Source of the DNA: Kitagawia praeruptora
Taxonomy: Eukaryota; Streptophyta; Magnoliopsida; Apiales; Apiaceae
Direction: 5' to 3'
Assembly (NCBI GenBank): GCA_037693485.1
Contig: CM075352.1
Location: forward strand, 20,828,001 to 20,892,000
Length of the DNA stretch: 64,000 nt
Of the stretch, positions 1-11,299 are shown piece after piece (the first letter of the stretch is position 1; each line of letters starts with the position of its first letter). The position numbers and the translations under genes were made by a program. A model generated the notes under the pieces. It did no database searches, was not told where the DNA came from, and saw nothing but the letters and a program-made list of their open reading frames with translations.

Positions 1-1669
1 ACAATTACTTTTTCTAACTTTTCTAGCTAAAATCTTTTTTTTTTTCAAAAAATATGATCATTCAAATTAATGAAATAAACTAATAATATTATAATTACTA
101 ATAACTAAATGATTAGCTTTTCTAACTAAAAGGTAATATATTTTCAAGCTAAAATATCTCATTTTATCATAAATAATAACTAACCAATTACCTTTTCCAA
201 CTGTTACCTTAATCTAACTTTTCTAACTAAAATCTCTCCTCTCCAAATATATGATCGTTCTAATTAATTAAATAAGTTAATAATATTATAATTGCTAATA
301 ATTAACTGATTACCTTTTACAACTAAACGATAATAAATTTTCTATAATTTTTAATTAAAATATCTCAGTTTCAAACTTGATTTTTTTACTTAATTATGTT
401 TACTTAAATATTTATTATTGGTAAAAATATGAAACATATCATTTTTTCTATATTTTATAACTAAAAACTCTTTTTCTAGAAATATCACGGACAAATAATT
501 AATTTCTCCTTTTCTAAAAACACTACAAGCAATTTAATTTAGTAAAAATAACATAATTAAATTGTAATTACTATAAACTAATCAATTAATTTTTTCACCT
601 TAAACATGTTGTCTTTTAATTTTCACGTTACTTTTTCTATTTTCTCTAACTAATTATTTTACTTAATTACAAAAAGAAAAACACAATCTTTTATCAAAAT
701 ATTACATGCAGCTCTTCACAACATTTACCCTAAATAATAATAACTAATTAGCATAAGCAATCAAATAACCAATTACCTTTTTTAGCTATTATCTTTTCTA
801 ACTAAAATATCTTATTTTCAAAAATAAGGTCACTCTAATTAATAAAATAAACTAATATTTAATGAAATAACTAATATATTATAATTACTAATAACCAACT
901 TATTACCTTTTCCAGTTAAAAGTTAAGTATCTTTTTTATATTTTCTAACTAAAATATCTCATTTTCTCCTAAATAATAACTAACCAAATATCTTTTTCAG
1001 CTATTACATTTTCTAACTTTTCTAACTATAATATCTTCTTTCCAAAAATATGATCGTTCTAATTAATGAAATAAACTAATAATATTATAATTACTAATAA
1101 CTAACTGATTATCTTTTCCAGCTAAAATGTAATATCTTTTCAATATCTCATTTTCTCCTAAATAATAACTAACCAATTACCTTTTTCAACTATTATCTTT
1201 TTCTAACTAAAATCTCCCCTTTCCAAAATATATGGTCGTTCTAATTAATAAAATAAGCTAATAATATTATAATTATTACTCCCTCTGTCCCCCTTGGTTC
1301 TTTACCTTGGGGGACGTAATTCTCGCACGGATTTTAAGGTGCATTTTGTGAATAGTTTCATAATTTATTTTTAAAATTTTCTTTTTTTTGTATAATTTTT
1401 ATACAAAAAAGAAAATTTTAAAAATAAACAAGGGAACTATATTTTTTAGGAGCCTTAAAATGCGTGTCAAGTAGTGAAAAAAAACTGTAAAGAAATGAGA
1501 GGGGCAAGTGGAGTAATAACTAACTGATTACCTTTTACAACTAAATGGTAATATATTTTCTATATTTTTTAATTAAAATATCTCATTTTCAAACTTTATT
1601 TTTTTACTTAATTATGTTTACTTAAATATTTGTTATTGGAAAAAAATATGTAGTTCTATTTCATAAAAT
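1..1669. repeat. AT-rich degenerate tandem repeat field (left half)
   Basis: The stretch is built from diverged units of roughly 200 bp, each containing phrases like CTAATAACTAACTGATTAC, CTTTTCTAACTAAAATCTC and ATGATCGTTCTAATTAATGA. Recognisable unit starts lie near 100, 295, 888, 1097 and 1515. No coding ORF is present. The same phrases resume right after the big retrotransposon at 24634, so the two fields were once one. It could be an old satellite-like array or the body of a decayed AT-rich transposon; I cannot tell which. Confidence 0.6.
1277..1515. mobile_element. Stowaway-like MITE
   Basis: The element begins TACTCCCTCTGTCCCCC and ends with GAGGGGCAAGTGGAGTA, which is an imperfect inverted copy, with TA at both outer ends as the expected target duplication. 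This terminal sequence is the hallmark of plant Stowaway (Tc1/mariner-derived) miniature elements. The element is about 240 bp, has no ORF, and carries an internal inverted repeat around 1367-1425 (AAAATTTTC...GAAAATTTT) that would let the single strand fold. Confidence 0.85.
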
Positions 1670-1674
1670 AAAAT

Positions 1675-2963
1675 TGTTAGTTACAGAGGCATGCCTGTAC
1701 ACATCTAATAACAAGCCTAATTGTTTGTAATGCTTTGCATTACTTACATGACCTCTTAACTAAGGGAACCTCTAGTTGTAGAGTTTCTGTTTGTATTGTA
1801 CTTGTAGTAGGCATCAAATCCTAGTTGTGTAATTGTACAAATAGAGTCTAGAATAATGCTTGAAAGAAGTTCCAAGGTTCATGCCTCAAGCAAGGAGTTA
1901 AAGACTGTCAAATAATCACAGTTGGGATTTGAAGAAATGAAGAATTTGCCTAAGTACCAATTCGAGAAGTATATTTGTCTATTCGAGAAGTCCAGCATTC
2001 GAGAAGTCAGGGATTCGATATCTCAAGACACTATTCGATATCTCTGAATACACTGTTCGATATCTCATTCGGTATCCCAGGGATTCGATATGTCTACTAC
2101 TCTATTCGAGAACTCAAGAAGTCAATAAGTCAAGATGGTATTCGAGTTCTCAAAGAGTCAACAAGTCAAAGTTCCATTCGATATCTCAAGGACTCAGAAA
2201 GCTATTCGATATCTCGAGGATTCGATAAGTCAAATGTTCTATTCGACAACTCAAGGAATCCTGATGAAAAAGAGCTATTCGATAAGTAATTCGATATGTC
2301 AATATAACAGTATTCGAGAACTCAGAGTTATCGATCAAGTCAATTCTAGTTCTCGAATCACTTACTTGGTCACTTCTCGAATACATTCTTGGAGACAAAA
2401 TACTGAAGAAATTGTACAAGTCAGAAAACTGCAACAAGCCAATGCACTTTATGGACCACAATCTGTAACGTGCTCTGGAAAGCCTACAAGGAAGCTTGGA
2501 GAGATATAGAAGAGACAAGGAGCTAAAGAAGTGGATTTAAACAGGCTTTGCAAAGTCAAATCTGTAACCGTTTGGACACTTACTCAAAAAGGATAGACAG
2601 ACTAGAAAGTAATTTGTTTAGCTACCTTATTTGCAGTAAGTAGGCTGTATCCATGTTCTATAAGGACACAGCCTCACTTCATAACTTGGCAACTTTTGTG
2701 AGTCAAGTTTTTCATACACTGTAAGCTATATCTCTCTGAGAAAAATGAAGCTGAGAATACTACCATTTGTATTCACAAATTGTAGCAACCTTTATCTAAT
2801 AATACATTAGATTAAAGTGATATTGTGTCTTGTGTTGTTTCTTTATTCGCACCTTCACTTCTACACACACAGGTACTTATCTGCTACATTGACTAAATTC
2901 AAGAAAAGTTCAAGAATCCATTCACCCCCCTCTGTATTCTTTTAACGTATTCAATACTCAACA
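1675..2963 (+). repeat. 5' LTR of the SIRE-like copia element
   Basis: This 1,289 bp LTR begins TGTTAGTTACAGAGGC and ends ATACTCAACA. Its first third up to about 1960 is plain; 1961-2381 is crowded with short motifs TTCGAGAA and ATTCGATATCTC. It pairs with the 3' LTR at 23339-24628. The modest ORFs that cross it are by-products of the motif array and are not genes. Confidence 0.93.
1961..2381. promoter_or_regulatory. Cluster of heat-shock-element-like TTCnnGAA motifs in the 5' LTR
   Basis: Seven TTCnnGAA units are visible at 1961, 1982, 1998, 2105, 2313 (all TTCGAGAA), 2350 and 2374 (both TTCTCGAA), mixed with about ten ATTCGATATC/ATTCGATAAG units. TTCnnGAA is the inverted two-unit core of a plant heat-shock element. 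An LTR driven by such elements is known from the ONSEN copia family. That these copies act as enhancers is inference. The perfect three-unit spacing is not obvious, so they may instead serve another factor. Confidence 0.45.
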
Positions 2964-2965
2964 AG

Positions 2966-2977
2966 TGGTATCAGAGC
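2966..2977 (+). other. Primer binding site, initiator-Met tRNA
   Basis: TGGTATCAGAGC starts two bases after the end of the 5' LTR and matches the complement of the 3' end of plant initiator methionine tRNA, the usual copia primer. Confidence 0.92.
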
Positions 2978-3002
2978 GGGCTGTTTATTCAAAAACAGAA
3001 AA

Positions 3003-5516
3003 ATGATCATGAGTTCGAATACACCAAAGACTACAGGAACGGTGAAGGTCCCTAAGTTTGATAAAGAAAACTTCAACCTCTGGAAGATAAAGATGATGTT
3101 GTTCATTAAAGCCTCTCATCCCTTGTATCCTGAGATTCTCAAGAATGGTCCTTTTGTTCCACAACAAGAGATACCAGAGAAGACTGTTGGAACCACAACT
3201 ATCCCAAGATCTTATGAGGCCAAGGATCCATCAAAGTGGACAGAGTCAGAAAGGGAGAAGGTTGCTCTTGACAGCCACCTCATGCTGCTAATCATTGATT
3301 CCATGGACATGTCAATGTTTGCAAACATTGCATCATGCACGTCTGCTAAAGAGATGTGGGATCACATTGAGGTGTTGTGTGAAGGGACTGATGAGGTTAA
3401 GGAAAACAGGAAACAGATACTGGTCACACAGTATGAAGCTTTCATGGCACAGCCCAAGGAAAGCATCACTGAAATGTTTGAAAGGTTTCACAAGCTAGTT
3501 ACTGAGTTGCAAATGAATGGCAAGGTTTACAGCACCAAGGAGTTAAATATGAAATTTCTGTTGTCTTCACCAAATCATCTGGAGCAAAGAGTCATTTCTC
3601 TAAGGGAGAGAGATTTGAACAAAGTCACCTATGATGTGCTCTATGGAGTCCTAAAGACTCATGAACTTGAGTTGCTTCAGAAAAGGGCCATCCAAGCCAA
3701 CCAAGGTAGAATGATAAACACATCATGTGCCTTGATTGTCAACAAATCTATTCTGGACCTAGAAGCATCTACAAGCCAGCTAAGGATAGAGGAGGTAGCA
3801 GATGATGAAGAAACTGAAGCTGGGGTGAGTGAACCTGTTGAGGAAAAGGAGGAAGAAGAAGAAGAGTTTTACACTCTGGAAGAACTTGATGGGATGGAAA
3901 ATACTTCATATGCTTTCATGGCCAGAAAATTTCCAAACATCAGATTCAAAAGAAATCAACCCTTCAAACCCAAAACTCAAAACCATTCAGCCAACAAGAA
4001 CAAGGCACCTGTGAAACCAAACAGAAATAAGTTCAAAACCAGTTATGTGGATAGGTCATCTATAAGGTGCTATAGATGCAATGACCTAGGGCATTTTGCC
4101 AGTGAATGCAAGAAGCCTAAAAAGAAGGATAGAGATTATCTTGAGCTCGAAGCTAAGTATGAGGCCCTTCTGAAAAAGCAGACACATGGTAAGGCCTACA
4201 TAGCTGAAGGGAAGTGTTGGGATGATTCTGAGAGTGATCAAGAGGAACAAGAATTCTGCAATTATGCCTTGATGGCCAACTCCAAGGATGACTCATCTTC
4301 ATCTGATTCTCAGGTACCATCTCTCACTACTATAGACATGTCTGTTTCTGAGTACAAATGCATGATTGAACAATTATCTGTTGAAATGTTTAATATTCAT
4401 ACTAGTATGACTGCTGCTAATGAGGAGATTGCTAAACTGTCTACTAGAAATGAAATATTAACCAAAAAGAATGAGGAACTTGAGCTAACTGCTATGCAAG
4501 TAGAAAACCTTAAGAAAGAAGTTGAATATTTGCAGAACAAGGTTGTATGTGCTAGTCAAGTAGAGAAGGCACTTAGGGATGAATTAGCTGAGAATGAATT
4601 CAAACTGAAAACTTTCAAGAAATCATCTGGTTTAGTGCAATCCTACTGTGAGAAAATTGAAGCTAAACCCAAAGCAGCTATTGGACTTGACTATGACTCT
4701 CTCAAACAGAGGAAAGGCTATGCTGTCATTGAAGAGGACACTGCTGTTCATGAGAAAGTGCCTCACATTTTGAGAAAAACTGAAAATCCAATTTTTAAGG
4801 AATCAACATTTGAAATTGATGAGGATGCCTTACTCATCAAGCAAATGTTGAATGATGAGGATGAGGCACAATCTAGTGAATAGCAAGCATCCTCTAAGAG
4901 TGAGAGTGTCAAGTCAAAGACCAAGAAACCAGTAGTTGATAGGCCAAGACCTAAGAAGTTTGTTAAGTTTGTCTCAGCTGGGAAAAGTGAATCAGAAAAG
5001 GAAGTGACTAAGAAGAAACTGAACAGAAATGGCAAGTTAGGGATTAACAAGGATAACAACTATGCTTATATGCCTAATGCCCCTAGGAAAACTTGTCAGA
5101 ACTGTTTCAGTACCAATCATTTAACTCATGCATGCAAGAAACCTGTTGGTAGTGTGTCTAAACCTTTCTATGATTGTTCTGTGCCTCTAAGTCATAGAGA
5201 TGCACCCTTTTGTGATAAATTTGACTGTATGCCATGCAATATGAATGTTATGACTAGTTGTTTTAATTTAAGAAGGCAATTCATTGATGGTTGTATCAGT
5301 CACAATTCTCACACACACTACACAAGGTCAAAGTCTTCAAGTCCTCCTAAAGCTAGGAAGGTACCTCTGTCACCCAAGTCTGAAACTTCAGGTTCTAAGA
5401 CTTCCAACAGTGACAAGAAGACTAACACTAAGAAAGTTGACAAGCATGTTGCTTATGATAAAACTGTCTCTAAGTCACATGGACCCAAACTTGTTTGGGT
5501 ACCAAAAGAAAAGTAA
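3003..5516 (+). pseudogene. gag: gag of the SIRE-like element, broken by one in-frame UAG
   Basis: The frame opens at ATG 3003 (a second ATG lies at 3009) about 25 bases after the primer site. It runs 626 codons to TAG at 4881-4883, then stays open in the same frame to TAA at 5514-5516. The N-terminal part has the UBN2/copia-gag signature (FDKENFNLWKIKMMLF near residue 20, then the helical capsid-like region to about residue 220). An acidic Glu-rich patch lies at about 280-290 and a CCHC zinc knuckle CYRCNDLGHFASEC at residues 356-369. A likely coiled coil lies near 475-540. A second CCHC motif, CQNCFSTNHLTHAC, lies beyond the stop at 5094-5135. Gag would coat the element RNA and form the particle. 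The unit is one gene with a nonsense codon, or a readthrough gene; pol follows in another frame. Confidence 0.88.
4881..4889 (+). other. Stop codon in a readthrough-like context (TAG CAA GCA)
   Basis: The stop is followed by CAA GCA, which fits the UAG-CARNBA pattern reported for suppressed stops such as the one between pol and the env-like ORF of soybean SIRE1. The frame stays open for 210 codons after it and includes a second zinc knuckle. Suppression is inference from the context; a plain nonsense mutation would look the same. Confidence 0.4.
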
Positions 5517-8497
5517 TACCTTTGTGTTTGCAGGGCAAAGAAAGTGAAAAGAAGGTCATGTGGATTTTGGACAGTGGATGCTCAAATCATATGACTGGTG
5601 ATATGGCCCTGCTATCACAGTATGAGGAAAAGGCTGGCCCAATGGTTGCTTTTGGAGATGACAGCATGGGTAACACATTGGGATATGGCAAGCTGAAAGT
5701 TGGTAATGTCATCATTGAAGATGTAGCACTAGTCAAGGGGCTCAAGCATAATCTGCTAAGTGTTGGTCAGTTTACTGATAGAGGATTCAAAGTGAATTTT
5801 GACAAAGATGAATGTTTGATCACCCACAAGAAGACTGGTGATTTTGCTCTATCTGGAGTAAGGAAGGGAAGCCTGTTTGTAGCCAATATGGACTCTGCAA
5901 ACAAGGACAAAATTTGCTGCTTTTACTCAAAAGCATCAAATGAAGATTGTTGGCTGTGGCACAAGAAACTATCACACCTGAACTTCAAGGCCATTAATTC
6001 TCTAGTCAAAAGAGAGTTAGTGAGAGGCATGCCCACACTTGAATTCTGCCAAGAAGGAGTGTGTGAGGCTTGTCAAAAAGGAAAAATGAAAAGATCAAGC
6101 CACAAGTCAAAGACAGTGACATCAGTAACCAAGCCATTACAACTCATCCATATGGATTTGTTTGGGCCTGTCAACATAATGTCACTTGGAAGAAAGAAGT
6201 ATGCCCTGGTAATGGTTGATGATTTTTCAAGGTATACATGGGTGGAATTTCTGGCATCTAAAGATGAGGCTCCACAAGTAATTATTGAGCATATAAAGAA
6301 AGTTGACAAGGAAGCAAAGGCAAACGATGCAAGTGTGATTGCACTGAGGAGTGATAATGGAACAGAGTTCAGAAATGCCACACTTGAAGCATTCTGCAAA
6401 GAGAATGGCATTTCTCAGCAATTCTCAGCTCCAAGGACTCCACAACAAAATGGAGTTGTTGAGAGAAAGAATAGAACTCTAATTGAGGCTGCTAGAACAA
6501 TGTTACTTGATGCAAAAATGCCTACATGTTTTTGGGCTGAGGCTGTGAGCACTACATGCTATATTCAGAACAGGACCCTCATCAACAAAAACACTGGAAA
6601 GACACCTTACAACTTGATGACTGGAAAGAAGCCTACTCTAAAGTATGTTCATACTTTTGGAAGCAAATGCTTTGTACTAAAGGATAATTCTGAATATGTT
6701 GGAAAATTTGATGCAAAAGCATTTGAAGGAATTTTTCTTGGCTATTCTATGGAAAGAATTGCATACAAGGTTTATGTCATCAGTCAAAAGAAAGTTATGG
6801 AAAGTACAGATGTAACATTTGATGACAGCAAACTACCTGGACTAGAAGAAGCCAATGATGAAGACAAAGATCCATTGAGGTTTGATAATCTAGATGATTC
6901 TGATGAAGAGATTGAAACTGGAGTTGAAACTCAAGTTCAACAAACTCAAGTGATTAATGATACAAGAGAAGAATTTGTGCCAATCGATAGTGGAGAAACA
7001 AGCATCCAAGACACACCTGTGAGTAATGGCAACTTCACAGGGGGAGGAAATGAGGATGACCATGATGTGGATGATGAAGCAACATCAAGGATGAGAAGTC
7101 AGGCTGAACACTCGAGGAAATGGGATAGATCACACACTGCAGAGCAAATCATTGGAGATCCTAATGCAGGAGTAAGGACTAGGAGAGCAACTCAAAATGA
7201 GTGCCTCTATGGATGTTTTCTATCACAAGTTGAGCCTAAGAAACTTGATGATGCACTGTTGGATCCGGATTGGATTATTGCCATGCAAGAGGAGCTGAAT
7301 CAATTTGAAAGGAACAAAGTATGGGAACTTGTGCCTGCACCAAATAATAGAACCATTGTTGGAACAAAATGGGTTCTGAAGAATAAGATGGATGAAGATG
7401 GTGTAATAATAAGAAACAAAGCAAGGTTGGTTGCAAAAGGATACTCTCAACAGGAAGGCATTGATTATGATGAGACATTTGCCCCTGTTGCTAAATTGGA
7501 AGCCATCAGAATATTCTTGGCATTTGCTGCTCATTCAAACTTTAAAGTTTATCAAATGGATGTCAAGAGTGCATTTCTAAATGGAGAGTTGGAAGAAGAG
7601 GTTTATGTGCAACAACCACCTGGCTTTGAGGATCCACATTTCCCAGAATTTGTCTACAGATTGCTTAAGGCATTGTATGGACTTAAGCAAGCTCCAAGAG
7701 CATGGTATGATAATTTATCACAATTTCTTCTTGAAAATCAATTCACTAGAGGCACATTGGACAAGACACTGTTTTACAAGAAGCATGGTGATGATATTAT
7801 CCTAGTCCAAATCTATGTGGATGATATCATTTTTGGTTCTACAAATGAGAAGCTGTGTGAGAAATTCTCTAAACTCATGCAGAGCAGATATGAGATGAGT
7901 ATGATGGGAGAGTTGACATTCTTTCTAGGGTTGCAAGTCAGTCAAAGGAAGGATGGTATCTTTATCAGTCAAACCAAGTACATCAAGGATTTATTGAAGA
8001 AGTTTGACTTGGAAGATTGTTCACCTGCCAAGACACCCATGGCCACTGCCACTAAACTGGATGAAGATGCTAAAGGCAAGAGAGTAGATATCTCAGTCTA
8101 CAGAGGCATGGTTGGTTCTCTACTCTACCTCACTGCAAGTAGGCCAGACATCATGTTTGCTACATGCTTGTGTGCAAGGTTTCAATCAAATCCAAAGGAA
8201 TCACATTTGATTGCAATAAAAAGGATCTTTAGATATCTGAAGGGCACTCCTAACTTGGGATTATGGTATCCTAAGGACACATGGTTCAATCTGGTTAGTT
8301 ATTCTGATGCTGATTATGCTGGATGCAGAGTAGATAGGAAAAGCACCTCAGGAAGCTGCCAGTTTCTTGGACAAAGTTCATTCAATTTCTCAAGCATCTA
8401 CACTCTCAAAACCCCTGAAACCCTAGCTACGAAGAGCCAAATTTCTTCTTCAACCTTCAACTTCTTTCCCCCCCTTCTATATAAATGGCAACAGTAA
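5495..8497 (+). pseudogene. pol: copia pol: protease, integrase, reverse transcriptase, truncated RNase H
   Basis: There is no ATG at the start; the frame is open from before the protease and overlaps the end of gag by about 20 bases in a different frame, so expression needs frameshifting or the frames were split by an indel. Visible parts, numbered from 5495: protease DSG at residues 26-28 (WILDSGCSNHMTG); GAG-pre-integrase with WHKKLSHLNF and CEACQKGKMKR; integrase catalytic D221, D287 and E323 with the D35E spacing; reverse transcriptase about 608-850 with YVDD encoded at 7814-7825. RNase H begins with DADYAGC near residue 937 but is lost after QFLGQ (about 8374). The last 40 codons are unrelated sequence that leads into the extra ORF. 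The catalytic Glu and later Asp residues of RNase H are therefore missing, and this copy cannot complete reverse transcription by itself. Confidence 0.92.
8372..8484 (+). other. Deletion junction joining RNase H to the leader of the extra ORF
   Basis: Up to about 8371 the sequence is ordinary copia RNase H. From about 8375 it reads like an untranslated leader (CTCAAAACCCCTGAAACCC, then pyrimidine-rich TTCTTTCCCCCCCTTC) ending at the ATG of the extra ORF at 8485. The rest of RNase H, normally a further 90-100 codons, is absent. A simple internal deletion is the easiest explanation. Confidence 0.7.
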
Positions 8498-9489
8498 AGT
8501 TCAACACCAACTTCATCGCTCTCACTAGTGATGTTGAAGCACCCAATGCCAATTTCAAGTGCTTTGTGAAATGGATGGCTGAGTCATACATCAAGGATGC
8601 ACTCTCTGCCAACCCAACTCTGTATCTAGATATCCTGGAACAGTTTTGGGGTACTGCTATTGTGGAAGTTGTAGCCCTGGAAAACGCAATCACTTCATAT
8701 ATCATCTACTGCAAGATTCAAGATAAGGAAATCACTATCACTACTGCAGACATGAACCAAGCATTGGGCCTACAACAAGAGTCATTTGACAGACTGGCCA
8801 CTATTGCAGAGTTAGAGGAATTCTTTGAGTTCATCAATTACTCAGATGGGATCAATCTTGGAAAGCTAAACAGAAAGAATCTGAGAAAGGAGTGGAGCTA
8901 TGTGTTTGCAACTCTTCTCCAAGTCTTCACTGCCAGGAAATCAAGCTTTGATCAAATCAGTGCACCTGTGCAGCAAATTGGATATGCATTGGCCTATGGA
9001 AAGAAGATAGATGTTGGCCAAATCATCCTCCAAGAACTATATGGGAGACTTGGTAAGAACACAACCAAGAGAGGTACTGATATTTTCTTCCCTCGCTTTA
9101 TTCAATCTGTACTTAATTTTAAGAATGCTTCATTGATTGAATTGCCTGGGATTGATAAAAATAAAATAGGCTATCCTAAGTCCATGACCAAACTCATTTT
9201 TGGTAATTTGGAGACTAGGAATGATGTGGATGTAAGACTGAACATAACTCCCCATATGGAGAGTTTGTTTAGAACTTATCCCCACAACATGCCAACATTC
9301 GATGCAAAATCTAAGTTAGCACAGCCCAAGCAAGTAGAACAAAATGCTAACCCAGGGCCTGCTAACCAACCCTCTCAACCAAACACTCTACCACATACTG
9401 AGCCAACTGCATCATCCTCTCAAAAGGGTGATGTTAGTAAAAAAAAAGAGAAAGGAAGTAATGTCTGCACCATTAAATATCTTATCTGA
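8485..9489 (+). pseudogene. Extra ORF of the SIRE-like element, N-terminal block
   Basis: The ATG at 8485 opens a 334-codon frame. Its first 230 residues form a compact-looking domain containing the phrase LYLDILEQFWGTAIVE near residue 45 and FPRFIQSVLNF near residue 195. From memory these match a family of uncharacterised proteins downstream of or fused to copia pol in asterid genomes (TIYTSCIEQFWATA and YPRFIQ-type motifs), often mislabelled after unrelated domains. I know of no proven function; the position corresponds to the SIRE env-like gene, but I see no signal peptide or membrane span. The frame ends in a spurious stop because the natural frame jumps at a run of nine A (9439-9447) into the next block. 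Confidence 0.7.
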
Positions 9490-11299
9490 AGCAGCATTAG
9501 CTGTTGAATTAGGTCTAGAAAGTGAGGAACCTGAGTCACCCTTACACAGGACAAAGAAGAAGAAATCTAAGACCACCTCTTCAGTCACACAAATGGCTGA
9601 AGTTGTAAAATCAGGGGCACACAGCTCACTAGGTGTATCCTCTCAACAGGGTGCACCTCTAGAATCAAGTATCCTCCCCAATGCACCTTCTTGTACAGAG
9701 TCAGCACATGGGAGTGATAAGGCTGGCACTACACTGAGTGGAGAGCACATCACAATTGAAACTCCCTCTATTTCTCAGGGGGAGTTGCCAAAATCTACTC
9801 TTAAACACACTTCTCTTCCAGAATCTAACACTGAAATTTCTTTGGAACATGCAACTCAGGCAACTGAGATGCAAGGCATTGATCATCAAGAATTCTTTTC
9901 TCTTGATGAGCCAATAATTTCAAGTGACTTAGTGCATGACACTTTGCTCACCACTCAGAACCCACATTTAGATGGTGAGGGAATGCATGCTGAGGCATCT
10001 CCTGATGACACCATCACAAACACAGAGGTTCCACTAGTTCTTACTAGAGACTCTGTGCCTGTGTCAACTACTGGTGTAATTCATCCCACTTCTGTGGTGA
10101 CACCAGTAGTAGAGTCAATCCATCCGGTTACAGAAGTTGCATCTGTAACTGAGGAGTCTAGCTTGCCTAGCTCTAGCTCTGACTTCATGTCACAATGGCT
10201 GAAGCCTGTGCAACATGACAGTGCTTCAGGATCAGGGTCTGTTCCACAACAATTGACGGTTGAAGCACTTCAAAGCTTAATTGTGGATCAGATTCCTGAG
10301 TTCACAAAGATTGCTCAGAACCTTCTCACTGCAGACATGCCTAATCCAGACTATGAGGCCATTCTGTTATGCCATAGGGATGATGTGGAGTTGCAGAAGA
10401 CAAAGATCATTGATGATGCTGAGAGAGATGGCAACATAGATGCCTGGCTGCAAGGAAAATATGATATTACTCTTGATGAAGCACTTCAGTATCTCAGGGA
10501 GGAATACCTCACTTCACTGGGTTCCAATGCCAAATCTCTGACCCCTGGTGAAGTGTATGAGGCTATGAATGACACACACAAGGGATTCCTCAAGGCTGCA
10601 CATTATCTTGGAAAAGGTGTTAAAACTGAGGTCAATAGAGTGTGTGATAAGACCACCACCACAGTAGAAGCAATCAAGAGGACCTTTGATACCAAATTCC
10701 CTCAGCTAGACAGTGTGTTCAAGGACCTCAAACACTGCAACACCACCTGCACCAAAATGGACAATGGGCTAGCTCTACTAAAGGATACTGTCACAGGTCT
10801 GGGGCATCAATTTCAAATTCTATCTGATCAGACCACAGATGCCAATGCCATGATGAGGACCATGTTCAAAAATCTATATGGAGACAGACTGATCACTGAG
10901 GTCCCAGTACATGACATGACTAGATTTGAAGTGCAGAGACTCAAAGAACAATCCCTGTCTGGCTTCAAATCTACTGAGTTATTCAGCAAAGTAGATGCAC
11001 TTGAGAAGGAGGTGGCTACTCTCACCAAGTCCAATGCTCATCTTACAGACAAGGTTGCACTTCTAAATGACCAGTTGGACACTCAAGCATCCACCACAGC
11101 TGATGTCCTTCTGCATCAACAAACCATGTTAGCTGCTATGATGAAGCATATGGGTCTCCCTCTACCTGATGAATCTTCAATCCCAAAGGACATTTCTACA
11201 GCCTCTGTGCCTGACAACAAGCCTAAGGGGGAGAAGAAGGCAAGGAACTCAAATACAAAGGGGGAGAAAGGCATAAAAATCAATGAGGGTGGTCAATAA
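9344..11299 (+). pseudogene. Extra ORF of the SIRE-like element, central block
   Basis: This +1-frame block continues the N-terminal block after the A-run near 9440; codons before that point merely overlap it. The first 270 residues are Ser/Thr/Pro-rich and low in complexity. After about residue 300 comes a more ordered helical part, ending in a leucine-heptad coiled coil at about residues 548-590 (KVDALEKEVATLTKSN and following). The block stops at TAA 11297-11299, after which the same frame is open to 13228, so this stop is probably one mutation within a longer protein. Function unknown; a structural or accessory role in the particle is only a guess. Confidence 0.65.

Noticed and set aside
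1975..2518. Overlapping ORFs on both strands in the 5' LTR, and a matching ORF of 177 codons at 23639-24172 in the 3' LTR
   Set aside because: They are produced by the repeated ATTCGA words, differ in length between the LTRs through one indel, and show no domain.
2966..2977. tRNA gene suggested by TGGTATCAGAGC here and at 17635
   Set aside because: Only the 12-base primer complement is present; no cloverleaf follows.
5502..5516. Programmed -1 frameshift site at the gag end (CCAAAAGAAAAG)
   Set aside because: It does not match the X XXY YYZ heptamer, and no clear downstream pseudoknot was seen by eye.
5513..5533. Possible mini-intron (GTAATACC...TTTGCAG) between gag and pol
   Set aside because: It is only 21 bases, too short for a plant intron, and a multiple of three, so its removal would not join the frames.
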